Source: Shewanella sp. VB17 (lineage in GTDB: Bacteria; Pseudomonadota; Gammaproteobacteria; Enterobacterales; Shewanellaceae). Taken from it: a DNA stretch of 64,000 bases. Below, piece by piece: positions 24,011 through 32,427 of the stretch. How positions within the stretch are numbered: the first letter of the stretch is position 1; every line of letters starts with the position of its first letter. Both the position numbers and the translations under genes were made by a program. Where the stretch lies: positions 1,550,001 through 1,614,000 of the forward strand of contig NZ_JABRVS010000001.1 of the NCBI RefSeq assembly GCF_013248905.1, in the 5' to 3' direction. The notes under the pieces are model-generated. The model searched no databases, was not told the origin of the DNA, and was given only the letters and a program-made list of their open reading frames with translations.

Positions 24011-24892
24011 ATGAAAAGTCTTTATCTTTGCCCTGTGTGTGATCAACCTCTGTTAATTCATGAGGCATCTCAAGGGCTACACTGCTGTAAAAAACACCAT
24101 TTTGATAAAAGTGACAACGGCTACTGGGTTTTTAATCAAGCTAAGAAACCACAGATTGATTCAAGACAAATAATGAGAGCTAAGCGTTTCTTATTGGAAT
24201 CGGGAATATTTCTCCCAGTGGTTGAAAGCATCCAAACCATGATAGAGCAAGTAACATTTGCTGATGGAGCCATTAACTATTTAGATTATGACTGCGGTGA
24301 AGGGTATTATTTAAGAACCATCAAACAAAAGTTAGCGTTGAGTATAGAGGGCAAGGCGCTTACCTCAAGATGGAATACTTATGGGATCACCGAGGCTGAA
24401 AATGCGCTGTTTTCAGCAGCAAAAATTCAATCTGAAACTCACTTAGACACTGAAAGTGATGCCACGTATGGTACTGACAGTCACTTTATTGTCAGCACGC
24501 TAAAGAAGCTACCTTTAGCTAATGAAAGCTTTGATTTAATCACTTTAATAGATAAACAACTTAAAGGAAAAGAGCTCATTCGGGTATTAAAACCCAATGG
24601 ATTGCTAATACAAGTGTCGCCTGCGCCGCGTCACTTATGGCAGATAAAATCTGAGGTATACCCAGATCTAACGGAAAAAGAGCTTATCTTGCCTCATGCT
24701 AGTGAGCTAGAATTACTGCAAACTGAGCGGGTACGTTTTACCTTGGGGGCAGAGGGGAGCCAAGCGATAGCTTTACTTGAAATGACACCTTATGCTTGGA
24801 GAGCCAATGATAAGGTACGTAAAAAGTTGGCCACGAATGCTTATGAAGCGTTAGAAATTGATTTTATTATTAGTTTATCTAGGAAGAAATGA
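24011..24892 (+). CDS. rlmA: RlmA-like 23S rRNA (guanine-N1) methyltransferase
   Basis: 293 residues from MKSLYLCPVCDQPL; AGAGA lies before this ATG. The N-terminal zinc finger has CPVC and, after HCCKKHH, the third and fourth ligands, as in RlmA(I). The linker SRQIMRAKRFLLESG corresponds to the family's MMQARRAFLDAG. The SAM site is altered: YDCGEGYY in place of IGCGEGYY, and the sequence after it is longer and less conserved. The end is typical (ALLEMTPYAWRA). RlmA(I) methylates G745 of 23S rRNA. It begins 13 bp after uppP. Confidence 0.85.
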   Translation: MKSLYLCPVCDQPLLIHEASQGLHCCKKHHFDKSDNGYWVFNQAKKPQIDSRQIMRAKRFLLESGIFLPVVESIQTMIEQVTFADGAINYLDYDCGEGYYLRTIKQKLALSIEGKALTSRWNTYGITEAENALFSAAKIQSETHLDTESDATYGTDSHFIVSTLKKLPLANESFDLITLIDKQLKGKELIRVLKPNGLLIQVSPAPRHLWQIKSEVYPDLTEKELILPHASELELLQTERVRFTLGAEGSQAIALLEMTPYAWRANDKVRKKLATNAYEALEIDFIISLSRKK

Positions 24893-24998
24893 TCCTCAGC
24901 ACAGGTGTTAGTAAGCTGTCTGTGGTTAAGCATGAATATACGTCATGGTTTTTAAATCAAAATAAGCATTAAATATCTATTAGGAAATCGAGTTTATT

Positions 24999-25904
24999 AT
25001 GATACGAGTTATGCTGTTGTTTATTTTAAGTGTAATTTCTACATTGGCTGTAGCTAATGTGTATTCTTTACCTGAAAAGGGAAGTCGACTCATTGGAGAA
25101 ATCCAACAACATGTAGTCGTGAAAGGGGATTTTTTTCAAACCATCGCGAAGCAATACAATGTGGGGATTCTTGAATTAATCGAAACCAACCCTGGGGTTG
25201 ATCCATTCTTGCCCACGGTTGGCACTAAACTGATTATTCCCACGCAGATGTTATTACCAGATGTACCACGCAAAGGAATCGTGATCAACTTACCTGAATT
25301 GCGGCTTTACTACTTTCCTAACAAGGGTAAAGAAGTGCATGTTTTTCCTGTTGGTATTGGCCGTATTGGCCGCGAAACACCAGAAATGGTGACGAAAATT
25401 AAGGCTAGGATCCCTAACCCTAATTGGACGCCGCCAGCGAGTATTCGTCAAGCCCATTTAGAAGAGCTCGGTGAGATACTTCCTCGGGTGGTACCGGCAG
25501 GCCCTGATAACCCGCTGGGTGATTATGCAATGCAGTTATCTTATGGTGATGGTAGTTACCTTATTCATGGCACCAATAAAAATTTTGGTATAGGGATGCG
25601 AGTGAGCTCTGGCTGTGTACGTTTAAACCCTGATGACATTGAATGGCTATTTAATCAAACTAAATATGGCGATTCGGTCAGGATCATCAATCAAACGGTG
25701 AAAGTGTCAGCAGAGCCGGACGGCAGTCAGATAATCGAGGTTCATTCTGCGTTGTCTAAATCAGAATCCGCTGTTGATCAAACTAAAACGGTGACCATGT
25801 CTGCAGGGGTGGTTAAATTTATCAGCCAAGCTGATGTTGATAACATTAAAGCCAATGACGCCTTACTGACTCAAAATGGGTTACCGGTGGATATCAGTCA
25901 GTAA
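24999..25904 (+). CDS. LysM/L,D-transpeptidase (ErfK/YbiS type)
   Basis: 301 residues. A signal peptide ends near residue 20 (VANVYS). A LysM domain at about 38-83 (VVVKGDFFQTIAKQYNVG) binds glycan. The YkuD catalytic domain spans about 94-232, with H190 in IHGTNKNFG and the nucleophile C206 in SSGCVRL. Enzymes of this architecture attach Braun lipoprotein to, or cross-link, meso-diaminopimelate residues in peptidoglycan. The lpp gene lies convergent 200 bp away, which makes lipoprotein anchoring the likely job. The C-terminal 65 residues are not part of the domain and resemble nothing I know. Confidence 0.93.
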   Translation: MIRVMLLFILSVISTLAVANVYSLPEKGSRLIGEIQQHVVVKGDFFQTIAKQYNVGILELIETNPGVDPFLPTVGTKLIIPTQMLLPDVPRKGIVINLPELRLYYFPNKGKEVHVFPVGIGRIGRETPEMVTKIKARIPNPNWTPPASIRQAHLEELGEILPRVVPAGPDNPLGDYAMQLSYGDGSYLIHGTNKNFGIGMRVSSGCVRLNPDDIEWLFNQTKYGDSVRIINQTVKVSAEPDGSQIIEVHSALSKSESAVDQTKTVTMSAGVVKFISQADVDNIKANDALLTQNGLPVDISQ

Positions 25905-26074
25905 ATAATCCGCATTGAATCATTAATATGGAACTGAGCGTTCTTTGTGGGCGCTTTTTATTGTTTGAAATTTGAGAAGTGTGGGTTGGGAGATTGATAA
26001 GTATGACGTTGTTGTGAGGTGAAATGTTATATTTTGATAGGTAAGTAGATAAACGGCTATGTAGGATAAATATC

Positions 26075-26104
26075 GTATCGGCAACACAAATATGCTGCCG
26101 ATAC
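26075..26104. terminator. Hairpin between the L,D-transpeptidase gene and lpp
   Basis: GTATCGGCA / TGCCGATAC, a 9-bp perfect stem 7 bp beyond the lpp stop. It is positioned as the lpp terminator, though the downstream T-tract is weak. Confidence 0.6.
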
Positions 26105-26111
26105 TGACAAA

Positions 26112-26378
26112 TTACTTCTTGTAAGAAGAAGCAACATTGTCAATGCGATCGTTTGCACGCTTAGCTTCTGCTTGAGCATCCATAGCTGCAGCTTTTGCAT
26201 CTTTAACATCTGCAGAAAGAGCGCCTTGCTCTGACTTAAGTGCGCTAACTTCTGAAGACAGTTGGTCAATTTTGTTACCAAGATTATTATTACTTTCTTC
26301 AAGCGCTGTCGTGTTTGCACAGCCACCTAGAAGGGCAGTCATTGCTACACCAGCAATCATAAGTACTTTTTTGTTCAT
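26112..26378 (-). CDS. lpp: Braun-type major outer-membrane lipoprotein
   Basis: 88 residues. The lipoprotein signal has lipobox LLGG before C20. The mature part is a heptad-rich helix (IDQLSSEVSALKSEQGALSADV, then alanine-rich repeats), forming the family's trimeric coiled coil. It ends in SSYKK, so a C-terminal lysine is available for linkage to peptidoglycan, as in E. coli Lpp (YRK). AAGGGA precedes the ATG. It tethers the outer membrane to the wall. Convergent to the L,D-transpeptidase likely to attach it. Confidence 0.92.
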   Translation of the reverse strand: MNKKVLMIAGVAMTALLGGCANTTALEESNNNLGNKIDQLSSEVSALKSEQGALSADVKDAKAAAMDAQAEAKRANDRIDNVASSYKK

Positions 26379-26602
26379 TGGAAAATCCCTTGATATAGGT
26401 TGGATTAATTAGCACAGCTGTACAGTACAACTGAACAGGTTAATTATGTCATAGCTAATAGATATTGCTATGAATTTTCACCCTAAGACATGATTACCTT
26501 AGTGAATATGTAAAAAAATGCAAGTTGAACAGCATTTTTTTTGGAAAATGACGACATTTGGTTCACACTTTTAATTTATATCGTTATCAAGTAAGCGTTA
26601 AT

Positions 26603-27838
26603 TTAGACAAGATTCTTAAATTCGTTTTTAAATTTGGTGATGACTTTAATACGCTCAAGTCGCAGTTGCTGCTTAATTTCAGCACCGAGAAACCCCGCTT
26701 CTATGATTGGCTTTACAGCAACTGAATTAGCAGCGTTAAACACCTCTTTCACATACTGAGCTTGCGGGTAAATGTCATGCTCGAAACCTAATCTTCCTTT
26801 TGAGTCTGCTTCACAGGCTGTAATCAGTTGCTCAAGCCTATGTGGTTTACGCCATAAGTCAGCCTTGTCAAATATTTTCATTAAGGTTTCGGGACGAAGT
26901 TCATTGATATTGTGGATATTTTGGTGTTGATCACACACGAGCAGTGCTAGGTCACGGTAGTCATTTGGCACTTTGATCCGCGCACAAAAGGCTTTGATCA
27001 CCGCTAAGCCAGTTTGGCCGTGGCCATGATGTTTTGGGAGTGAATCTTTAGGACTTAATGCTTTGCCCACATCATGGAGTAATGCCGCAAAGCGAACGCT
27101 ATTGTCATTGGATAATTTAGCCGCTTGTTCAAGCACCATCAAGGTATGTATACCAGTGTCTATTTCCGGATGCCACTTTTCTGGCTGAGGGATCCCGAAC
27201 AGGGCATTAATCTCTGGAAAAAGTATTTCAAGTGCCTGGCATTGCCTAAGCACTTCAATAAAGATATGTGGGCTGTCGGTTGCAAGTGCCTTATCCAGTT
27301 CGAGAAAAATGCGTTCAGGCGTCAAGGCTTGGAGTTCCCCACTATGACTTATCTGTGTCATTAATGCCAGGGTGTCATCAGCAACAGTAAAGCCTAATAC
27401 ATGAAAACGGGCGGCAAACCGAGCGACTCTCAATACGCGTAAGGGGTCTTCTATAAATGTACCAGAGACGTGACGCAGCTGTTTGTTGTTAATATCTGCT
27501 ACACCTCCGTAGGGATCAAACAATGTTCCTGTATCATCTTGTGCTATGGCGTTAATGGTGAGATCCCGGCGCAGAAGATCTTCTTCTAGTGTCACATCAG
27601 GATCCGCATTACAGCTAAACCCATTATAGCCGGGTTCAGTCTTTCGCTCTGTGCGGGCTAGAGCATATTCTTGTTGGGTTTTGGGGTGCAAAAAAACCGG
27701 AAAGTCTTTGCCTACCTGTTTGTAGCCTTGATCAAGCATCTGCTCAGGTGTCGTACCTACCACCATATAATCGCGATCTTTAATGGGAAGTTTAAGCAAG
27801 TTATCGCGAACTGCGCCGCCAACGAGGTAAATTTTCAC
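26603..27838 (-). CDS. cca: tRNA CCA-adding nucleotidyltransferase
   Basis: 411 residues from a GTG at 27838, where the family start KIYLVGGAVRD falls; the only earlier start is a TTG at 27862 with no family support. Motifs: GGAVRD, DRDYMVVG (catalytic aspartates), RRDLTINA, and RILRVARFAARF-like VLRVARFAARF. An HD domain follows (AALLHDVGKALSP with later H..D pairs), so it is the bifunctional type with phosphohydrolase activity. It adds or repairs the CCA end of tRNAs. Confidence 0.96.
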   Translation of the reverse strand: MKIYLVGGAVRDNLLKLPIKDRDYMVVGTTPEQMLDQGYKQVGKDFPVFLHPKTQQEYALARTERKTEPGYNGFSCNADPDVTLEEDLLRRDLTINAIAQDDTGTLFDPYGGVADINNKQLRHVSGTFIEDPLRVLRVARFAARFHVLGFTVADDTLALMTQISHSGELQALTPERIFLELDKALATDSPHIFIEVLRQCQALEILFPEINALFGIPQPEKWHPEIDTGIHTLMVLEQAAKLSNDNSVRFAALLHDVGKALSPKDSLPKHHGHGQTGLAVIKAFCARIKVPNDYRDLALLVCDQHQNIHNINELRPETLMKIFDKADLWRKPHRLEQLITACEADSKGRLGFEHDIYPQAQYVKEVFNAANSVAVKPIIEAGFLGAEIKQQLRLERIKVITKFKNEFKNLV

Positions 27839-28014
27839 TATTGGATTCAGTCTGTCTTTCAATGCAATGAATGAAGCTTACCATGCATTGAAAAGGTTGA
27901 GTTGCTAATTGTTGGTGATTAGTCGCATTTTTTCATCCATTTTTTGACATCAAGCTCGGTTAGCTTTAATTTGAGGTGATTTTTACTCTTTTTGTTATAA
28001 GGATAGATAACCGC

Positions 28015-29628
28015 ATGTACAAGGCGTTTTTTGGATTAAATGATAATCCATTCTCTATTGCACCTAATCCGCACTATATGTTTCTTAGCGACCGCCATCG
28101 AGAGGCGTTAACACACTTAACTTACGGTTTAGGAGACACGGGAGGATTTGTCTTGTTAACGGGTGAAGTTGGTACAGGGAAAACCACGGTTTCACGTTGT
28201 TTACTGAATCAATTACCAGAAAACACCGATACCGCTTTTATCCTTAATCCCTCTTTGACAGAGCTTGAATTATTGGCAAGTCTTTGTGATGAATTGTCGA
28301 TTAAGTATGACAAAGATCCTAGCTTGAAACAGTTAACGGATCTATTAAGCCAGTACTTGTTAGCCAATAATGAACAGGGCCGTAATACGGTGTTGATTAT
28401 CGATGAGGCTCAACATTTACGAGCTGAAGTGCTTGAGCAATTACGCTTATTAACCAATCTTGAAACCAATACTAAGAAGCTTTTACAGGTGATTTTAATT
28501 GGCCAACCTGAGCTTCAACAACTGCTCAAACGTCGAGAATTACGGCAGTTGGCACAGAGGATCACTGCAAGATACCATTTATTGCCGCTGAATGCTGAAG
28601 AAGTGGGTTTATATGTGCACCATAGGCTGCAAGTTGCCGGACGCCATGAACCTTTGTTTAATGCTGGGGCGATTAAGGCGTTGCATCACTATAGCGGTGG
28701 GATCCCGCGTTTGATTAATTTGTTATGTGAGCGCGCCTTAATGGCGAGCTATGCGAAATCAAAAGTGCCAGTAGACCGAAAAATGGTGGACTTAGCTTCT
28801 GCTGAAGTACAAGGTGAGGAGATTAAGCAAGTTCATTATTTAGTGCCAGTGGGCATGGCAGTGACATTGCTGTTGACGTGTGTATTGGGATACTTAGTCT
28901 TTTTTCAGCAAGAGACAGGGCCTCTTCAGTCGGTCGAATCTGTTCCCATTACTAGTGCAGAGATTAAGGCTGAAGCACAACAAAAGAGTCGTGATATTAA
29001 GCTTGATGCTAAACAAAGAGTACTCAATGATGCCATGGCTAATAGCCGGCATATTGACACGGCCTACGCCAGTATTTTGGGCTTGTGGGGTAAAGTGCCT
29101 TATGTTGGCTTGACTGCATGCCAGTCGGCTAAGCAACAAGGTCTATCTTGTTTTCAGCAACAGGGCAATTGGCATTCCTTGATTAGACTTAACTTCCCAG
29201 CGGTGGTGTATTTAGTTGATGATAACAATCAAGCTTTTTATGGCACATTAGTGTCTCGAAATGAAGAACAGCTATTATTGCAACTTAATGAACAACAGCT
29301 TTGGGTCGATAGAGAGTGGTTTACTCGTCATTTTAGTGGCACATTTGAAATACTTTGGCAGGCACCTAATGATCGGCAACGTGAGATAGGGCAGGGATCA
29401 GATCTTGCTCAGATCCAGTGGTTAGAAAATAGTTTGGCTAAAATCGATAATAAAACGCCTCGTTTGATTAAGCAATTTGATACAGAGCTTGAAAATCAGT
29501 TAACACGCTTTCAGCGTAAGCATGGTTTGAGGGCTGATGCCATTGCTGGTAGTCAAACATTAGTTCAACTCAATTTGTACCTTAGTGCAACAGGACCAAG
29601 ATTAATGCAAGCTAAAGGACACTATTAA
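28015..29628 (+). CDS. gspA: GspA/ExeA AAA ATPase of the type II secretion system
   Basis: 537 residues from MYKAFFGLNDNPFSIAPNP, the usual start of ExeA/MshM proteins; AAGGA is upstream and an in-frame ATG at 27976 is not supported. The AAA domain has Walker A GEVGTGKTT, Walker B VLIIDEAQHL and an arginine-rich sensor segment. A single membrane helix follows at about residues 278-300 (VPVGMAVTLLLTCVLGYLVFF), then a periplasmic C39-like region (GLTACQSAKQQGLSCF) and a C-terminal peptidoglycan-binding domain ending near 525. ExeA with ExeB remodels peptidoglycan for GspD secretin assembly. Stop and next start overlap (TAATG). MshM is the main alternative, but the partner gene favours ExeA. Confidence 0.93.
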   Translation: MYKAFFGLNDNPFSIAPNPHYMFLSDRHREALTHLTYGLGDTGGFVLLTGEVGTGKTTVSRCLLNQLPENTDTAFILNPSLTELELLASLCDELSIKYDKDPSLKQLTDLLSQYLLANNEQGRNTVLIIDEAQHLRAEVLEQLRLLTNLETNTKKLLQVILIGQPELQQLLKRRELRQLAQRITARYHLLPLNAEEVGLYVHHRLQVAGRHEPLFNAGAIKALHHYSGGIPRLINLLCERALMASYAKSKVPVDRKMVDLASAEVQGEEIKQVHYLVPVGMAVTLLLTCVLGYLVFFQQETGPLQSVESVPITSAEIKAEAQQKSRDIKLDAKQRVLNDAMANSRHIDTAYASILGLWGKVPYVGLTACQSAKQQGLSCFQQQGNWHSLIRLNFPAVVYLVDDNNQAFYGTLVSRNEEQLLLQLNEQQLWVDREWFTRHFSGTFEILWQAPNDRQREIGQGSDLAQIQWLENSLAKIDNKTPRLIKQFDTELENQLTRFQRKHGLRADAIAGSQTLVQLNLYLSATGPRLMQAKGHY

Positions 29629-30608
29629 TGTCGATTTTACTCGATGCCGTAACACGGTCAAAGCAGGATGATTTGAATGTTAATTTGGATCCTGTACTCC
29701 CCCCTAGGACCCAGTATGAAAAAGTGAGCAGAACTAAGCATATTGGACTGCTTGTATTACTGAGTATGATTATTTTGCTCTTGTTAGTGGTCATAGTTTG
29801 GCTTAGCCGCAGTCAAACTATGGTGTCAGTTCCCGTGGTTGCAAGCGTCGTTGAGTCAGCACCTAAGTCTCCCAACGAAATAATTCAAAAGAACGAAATG
29901 CAAGATACTGAGTCGCCTTTTGCAAAAAATGGGGTGCTGTTAGCAGGTAAAGTCGCACTGCCAATCGCCGTAGCTATGCCGGTACCGGCACGCTATAAAG
30001 CTGAGACAGAGCCTAGACAATCACAAGGGCGCTCTTCTGTCGCCAGTACATTGGTTGCGACAGATCCGGGGAGTGAGCCAATCATTTTGGGGGCTAATGC
30101 TAACAAGAAAGGTCAGGCGTTACTGGAATCGTTACAATATCAGGTTGATCTTGCGGCAAAAGAACTTGGCTTGGATAAATTAGGCTCAGCCCCTGAAGAT
30201 AGTCATCCTTTGTCTCAGTCTGAGATTAAGACTCAGACGGGCACTCGAGAGTATCAGAGTGAAGGCAATCTATTAGCTGCATTTGAAGCTGCATTAAAGG
30301 AAGTTGAAACAGCTGATCAAGTTGAAGCTGCTGCGGTGGATGAAAACGTCGATCAAATGTTGGGAATGAACACGGGTGATATTCCTAACTATGGTCAGTT
30401 ACCTGTGGCTATGCAACTGCAAGTGCCAGAATTTAGTATTAATGCCCATGTTTATGCGAGTGAGCCGAATAAACGATGGCTTAATGTCGATGGTAATGAA
30501 CTTCAGCAAGGTGACATGATTGACGGTAAGTTAGAAATTATTGAGATTAGGCCAGGAGATGTCGTGTTAGCGATAGGAGGCACGGAATTTAAGGTGCCTG
30601 CGATTTAA
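29628..30608 (+). CDS. gspB: GspB/ExeB general secretion pathway protein B
   Basis: 326 residues. MSILLDAVTRSKQD is the typical ExeB opening, followed by one membrane helix at about 38-60 and a long low-complexity periplasmic linker. The T2SSB domain is at the C-terminus, about 265-326: VYASEPNKRWLNVDGNELQQ, then IEIRPGDVVLAIGG. It forms the complex with ExeA that places the secretin. It is coupled to gspA by overlapping stop/start and ends before a strong terminator. Confidence 0.93.
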   Translation: MSILLDAVTRSKQDDLNVNLDPVLPPRTQYEKVSRTKHIGLLVLLSMIILLLLVVIVWLSRSQTMVSVPVVASVVESAPKSPNEIIQKNEMQDTESPFAKNGVLLAGKVALPIAVAMPVPARYKAETEPRQSQGRSSVASTLVATDPGSEPIILGANANKKGQALLESLQYQVDLAAKELGLDKLGSAPEDSHPLSQSEIKTQTGTREYQSEGNLLAAFEAALKEVETADQVEAAAVDENVDQMLGMNTGDIPNYGQLPVAMQLQVPEFSINAHVYASEPNKRWLNVDGNELQQGDMIDGKLEIIEIRPGDVVLAIGGTEFKVPAI

Positions 30609-30631
30609 TCCCCGTTACATTTAGTGTTAAT

Positions 30632-30667
30632 AAAAAAGCCTGCACATTGAATTGCAGGCTTTTTTGT
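30632..30667. terminator. Bidirectional terminator between gspAB and nhaD
   Basis: AAAAAGCCTGCA / TGCAGGCTTTTTT stem with A and T runs on both sides, serving the two convergent genes. Confidence 0.9.
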
Positions 30668-30689
30668 TTGCACACATACAGTCTATAGG

Positions 30690-31937
30690 TTAGTGATAGA
30701 AATGATTGGCGAGCAGCAAGGTCAAGCCATAGCCTAAGCTATAACAAAGCAGTAAAGCGGGTACGTATCTTAGGTAACTCACGAAAGTTAACTCCTTCAC
30801 TTTACTCATGGCTATAATGCCAGATGCTGAGCCTATGACTAATAGTGAGCCTCCAACGCCAACAGAATAGGTGAGTCCTAACCATTCTGGAGTACTTAAG
30901 ACTGGACTTGCTTTCAATAATGCAGCTGTTAGTGGCACGTTATCGAGTATGGCAGAGCCAATACCAGTGACAAAATTTGAGATGTTAGGATCATACATAG
31001 CATAAACCTGTGTTAATAAGTCTAACGTGCCTATCTCTTTGAGCATGCCCACTAACAGTAATATTCCGAGGAAAAATAATAAGGTGTCGTATTCAACTTG
31101 GCGAATATATTCGAGGATCTGAATTTCTTCTTTCTTGCTTCTGAAGATGTGTCCCACGAGGAATAATATGGATAAACCGGTTAAAAAGGTGAGTACGGGG
31201 GGGATCCCAAACAAAATATTTAGCATCATGGTGGCGACAATCGTACAAAAGAAGATTACGGCAATGACCACATCGACCTTGTGATAATCGCGCTTTATCG
31301 GTGACGTGCTCACATGACCTTCTGCCTTAAGTGAAAACAGTACAGCGAGTAGCATGACGCTGACTGCTGCTGGTATAAAGAGGATGAGCAGCTCTGACAT
31401 TTGCACATGGCCACCAAGAAAAATCATTAAGGTCGTTACATCACCAGTAATTAATGATACGCCTCCGGAATTGACAGCAAAAATAATCAATACCGCCATT
31501 CTACGCCGCATTTGATTGTCGAGTTTGAAGGTGGTTAATAACCCTAATGACACTAAGGTGGCGGTGACATTGTCGCAAATAGCCGAGAGAACTAATGAGA
31601 ACAGGGCCACCTGCATCATTAGCATACGTACCGATACTTTTTGTGGGAATAACTTCTGCACTAGGATTTGGATCATCCCTTTTGCATTAAGATAAGCGAC
31701 GAATGTCATGGTTGACATCAAAAATAGCCAAAGAGTCGCTATCTCCAATAGATTTTCATTTAACTCTGTTTCAATTAGCTTTTCATGGCCAGGATCCCCC
31801 GCAGATATAAAGAGTACTATCCATGAAATACACCCTAAAAATAGGGTGGTTTTGGCTTTATTAAGATGAGTGACTTCTTCAAAAATAATACTTAACAGTG
31901 CCAAAACGGCAAGTGAGATCAGGAATATGTGGAGCAT
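30690..31937 (-). CDS. nhaD: NhaD-type Na+/H+ antiporter
   Basis: 415 residues with about eleven hydrophobic helices in the ion-transporter (ArsB/NhaD) fold. Family segments include FLMSTMTFVAYLNAKGM, LSAICDNVTATLVSLGLL, VNSGGVSLITGDVTTLM and, near the end, GSAILDNVPLTAALL, where the polar Asp-Asn pairs lie in the two inverted repeats. NhaD carriers expel Na+ or Li+ in exchange for protons and are common in marine bacteria. A single gene, convergent with gspAB. Confidence 0.93.
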   Translation of the reverse strand: MLHIFLISLAVLALLSIIFEEVTHLNKAKTTLFLGCISWIVLFISAGDPGHEKLIETELNENLLEIATLWLFLMSTMTFVAYLNAKGMIQILVQKLFPQKVSVRMLMMQVALFSLVLSAICDNVTATLVSLGLLTTFKLDNQMRRRMAVLIIFAVNSGGVSLITGDVTTLMIFLGGHVQMSELLILFIPAAVSVMLLAVLFSLKAEGHVSTSPIKRDYHKVDVVIAVIFFCTIVATMMLNILFGIPPVLTFLTGLSILFLVGHIFRSKKEEIQILEYIRQVEYDTLLFFLGILLLVGMLKEIGTLDLLTQVYAMYDPNISNFVTGIGSAILDNVPLTAALLKASPVLSTPEWLGLTYSVGVGGSLLVIGSASGIIAMSKVKELTFVSYLRYVPALLLCYSLGYGLTLLLANHFYH

Positions 31938-32427
31938 GCGACAGTTCCTAGTGCTGATTATTTACTGTGAGCAGTAAATAAGGTTTTGAATCAAGGTTTG
32001 GTTAATCTAGTGTTTTAGCGGTGCGAATTAGGCCATAGAGAGGCGAATAAAACAAGCATTAACTGGTGTGATCGTTGAGAAGAGTTGACCCTGAGCAATT
32101 TTTAAAAGAGCACCTTAGATGGATGATTACAATAGGCTTAGTGAGTTAACACTGGTTACATCATGATACAGTTTTAACCGTGCTGAGATACATATTGAAT
32201 TCGGATGATGAATACATAGATATTTTTTTAAAATGCAGTTTACCAGCAGCATTTTAGAGCAATGGATTTTATTGTTGAAGTCTGGGTATATACAGGTTTC
32301 AATCTTTTTATTGTTTTCTATTTTCAATGATAATCAATCGCGACAAAATGTCGCAGTTAGTCGATTAGCATTTGTTCGCCCATTACCACGCTGTGATAAT
32401 TAGCCATCAATTTTATTAAGAAAACAT
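31938..32427. other. Intergenic region between nhaD and the TonB receptor
   Basis: 490 bases, no gene. The part next to the receptor carries ATGATAATCA (32327-32336), a partial Fur-box match, and the palindrome at 32340. The rest gave no recognisable element. Confidence 0.5.
32340..32354. promoter_or_regulatory. Palindromic operator candidate upstream of the copper receptor
   Basis: GCGACAAAATGTCGC, a perfect 6-bp-arm palindrome with a 3-base centre, about 75 bp before the receptor ATG and directly after the partial Fur-like stretch. The binding protein is unknown. Confidence 0.4.

Noticed and set aside
32322..32345. Fur box before the copper receptor
   Set aside because: Only the central ten bases match the 19-bp consensus well; the flanks do not, so it was not listed as a separate feature.
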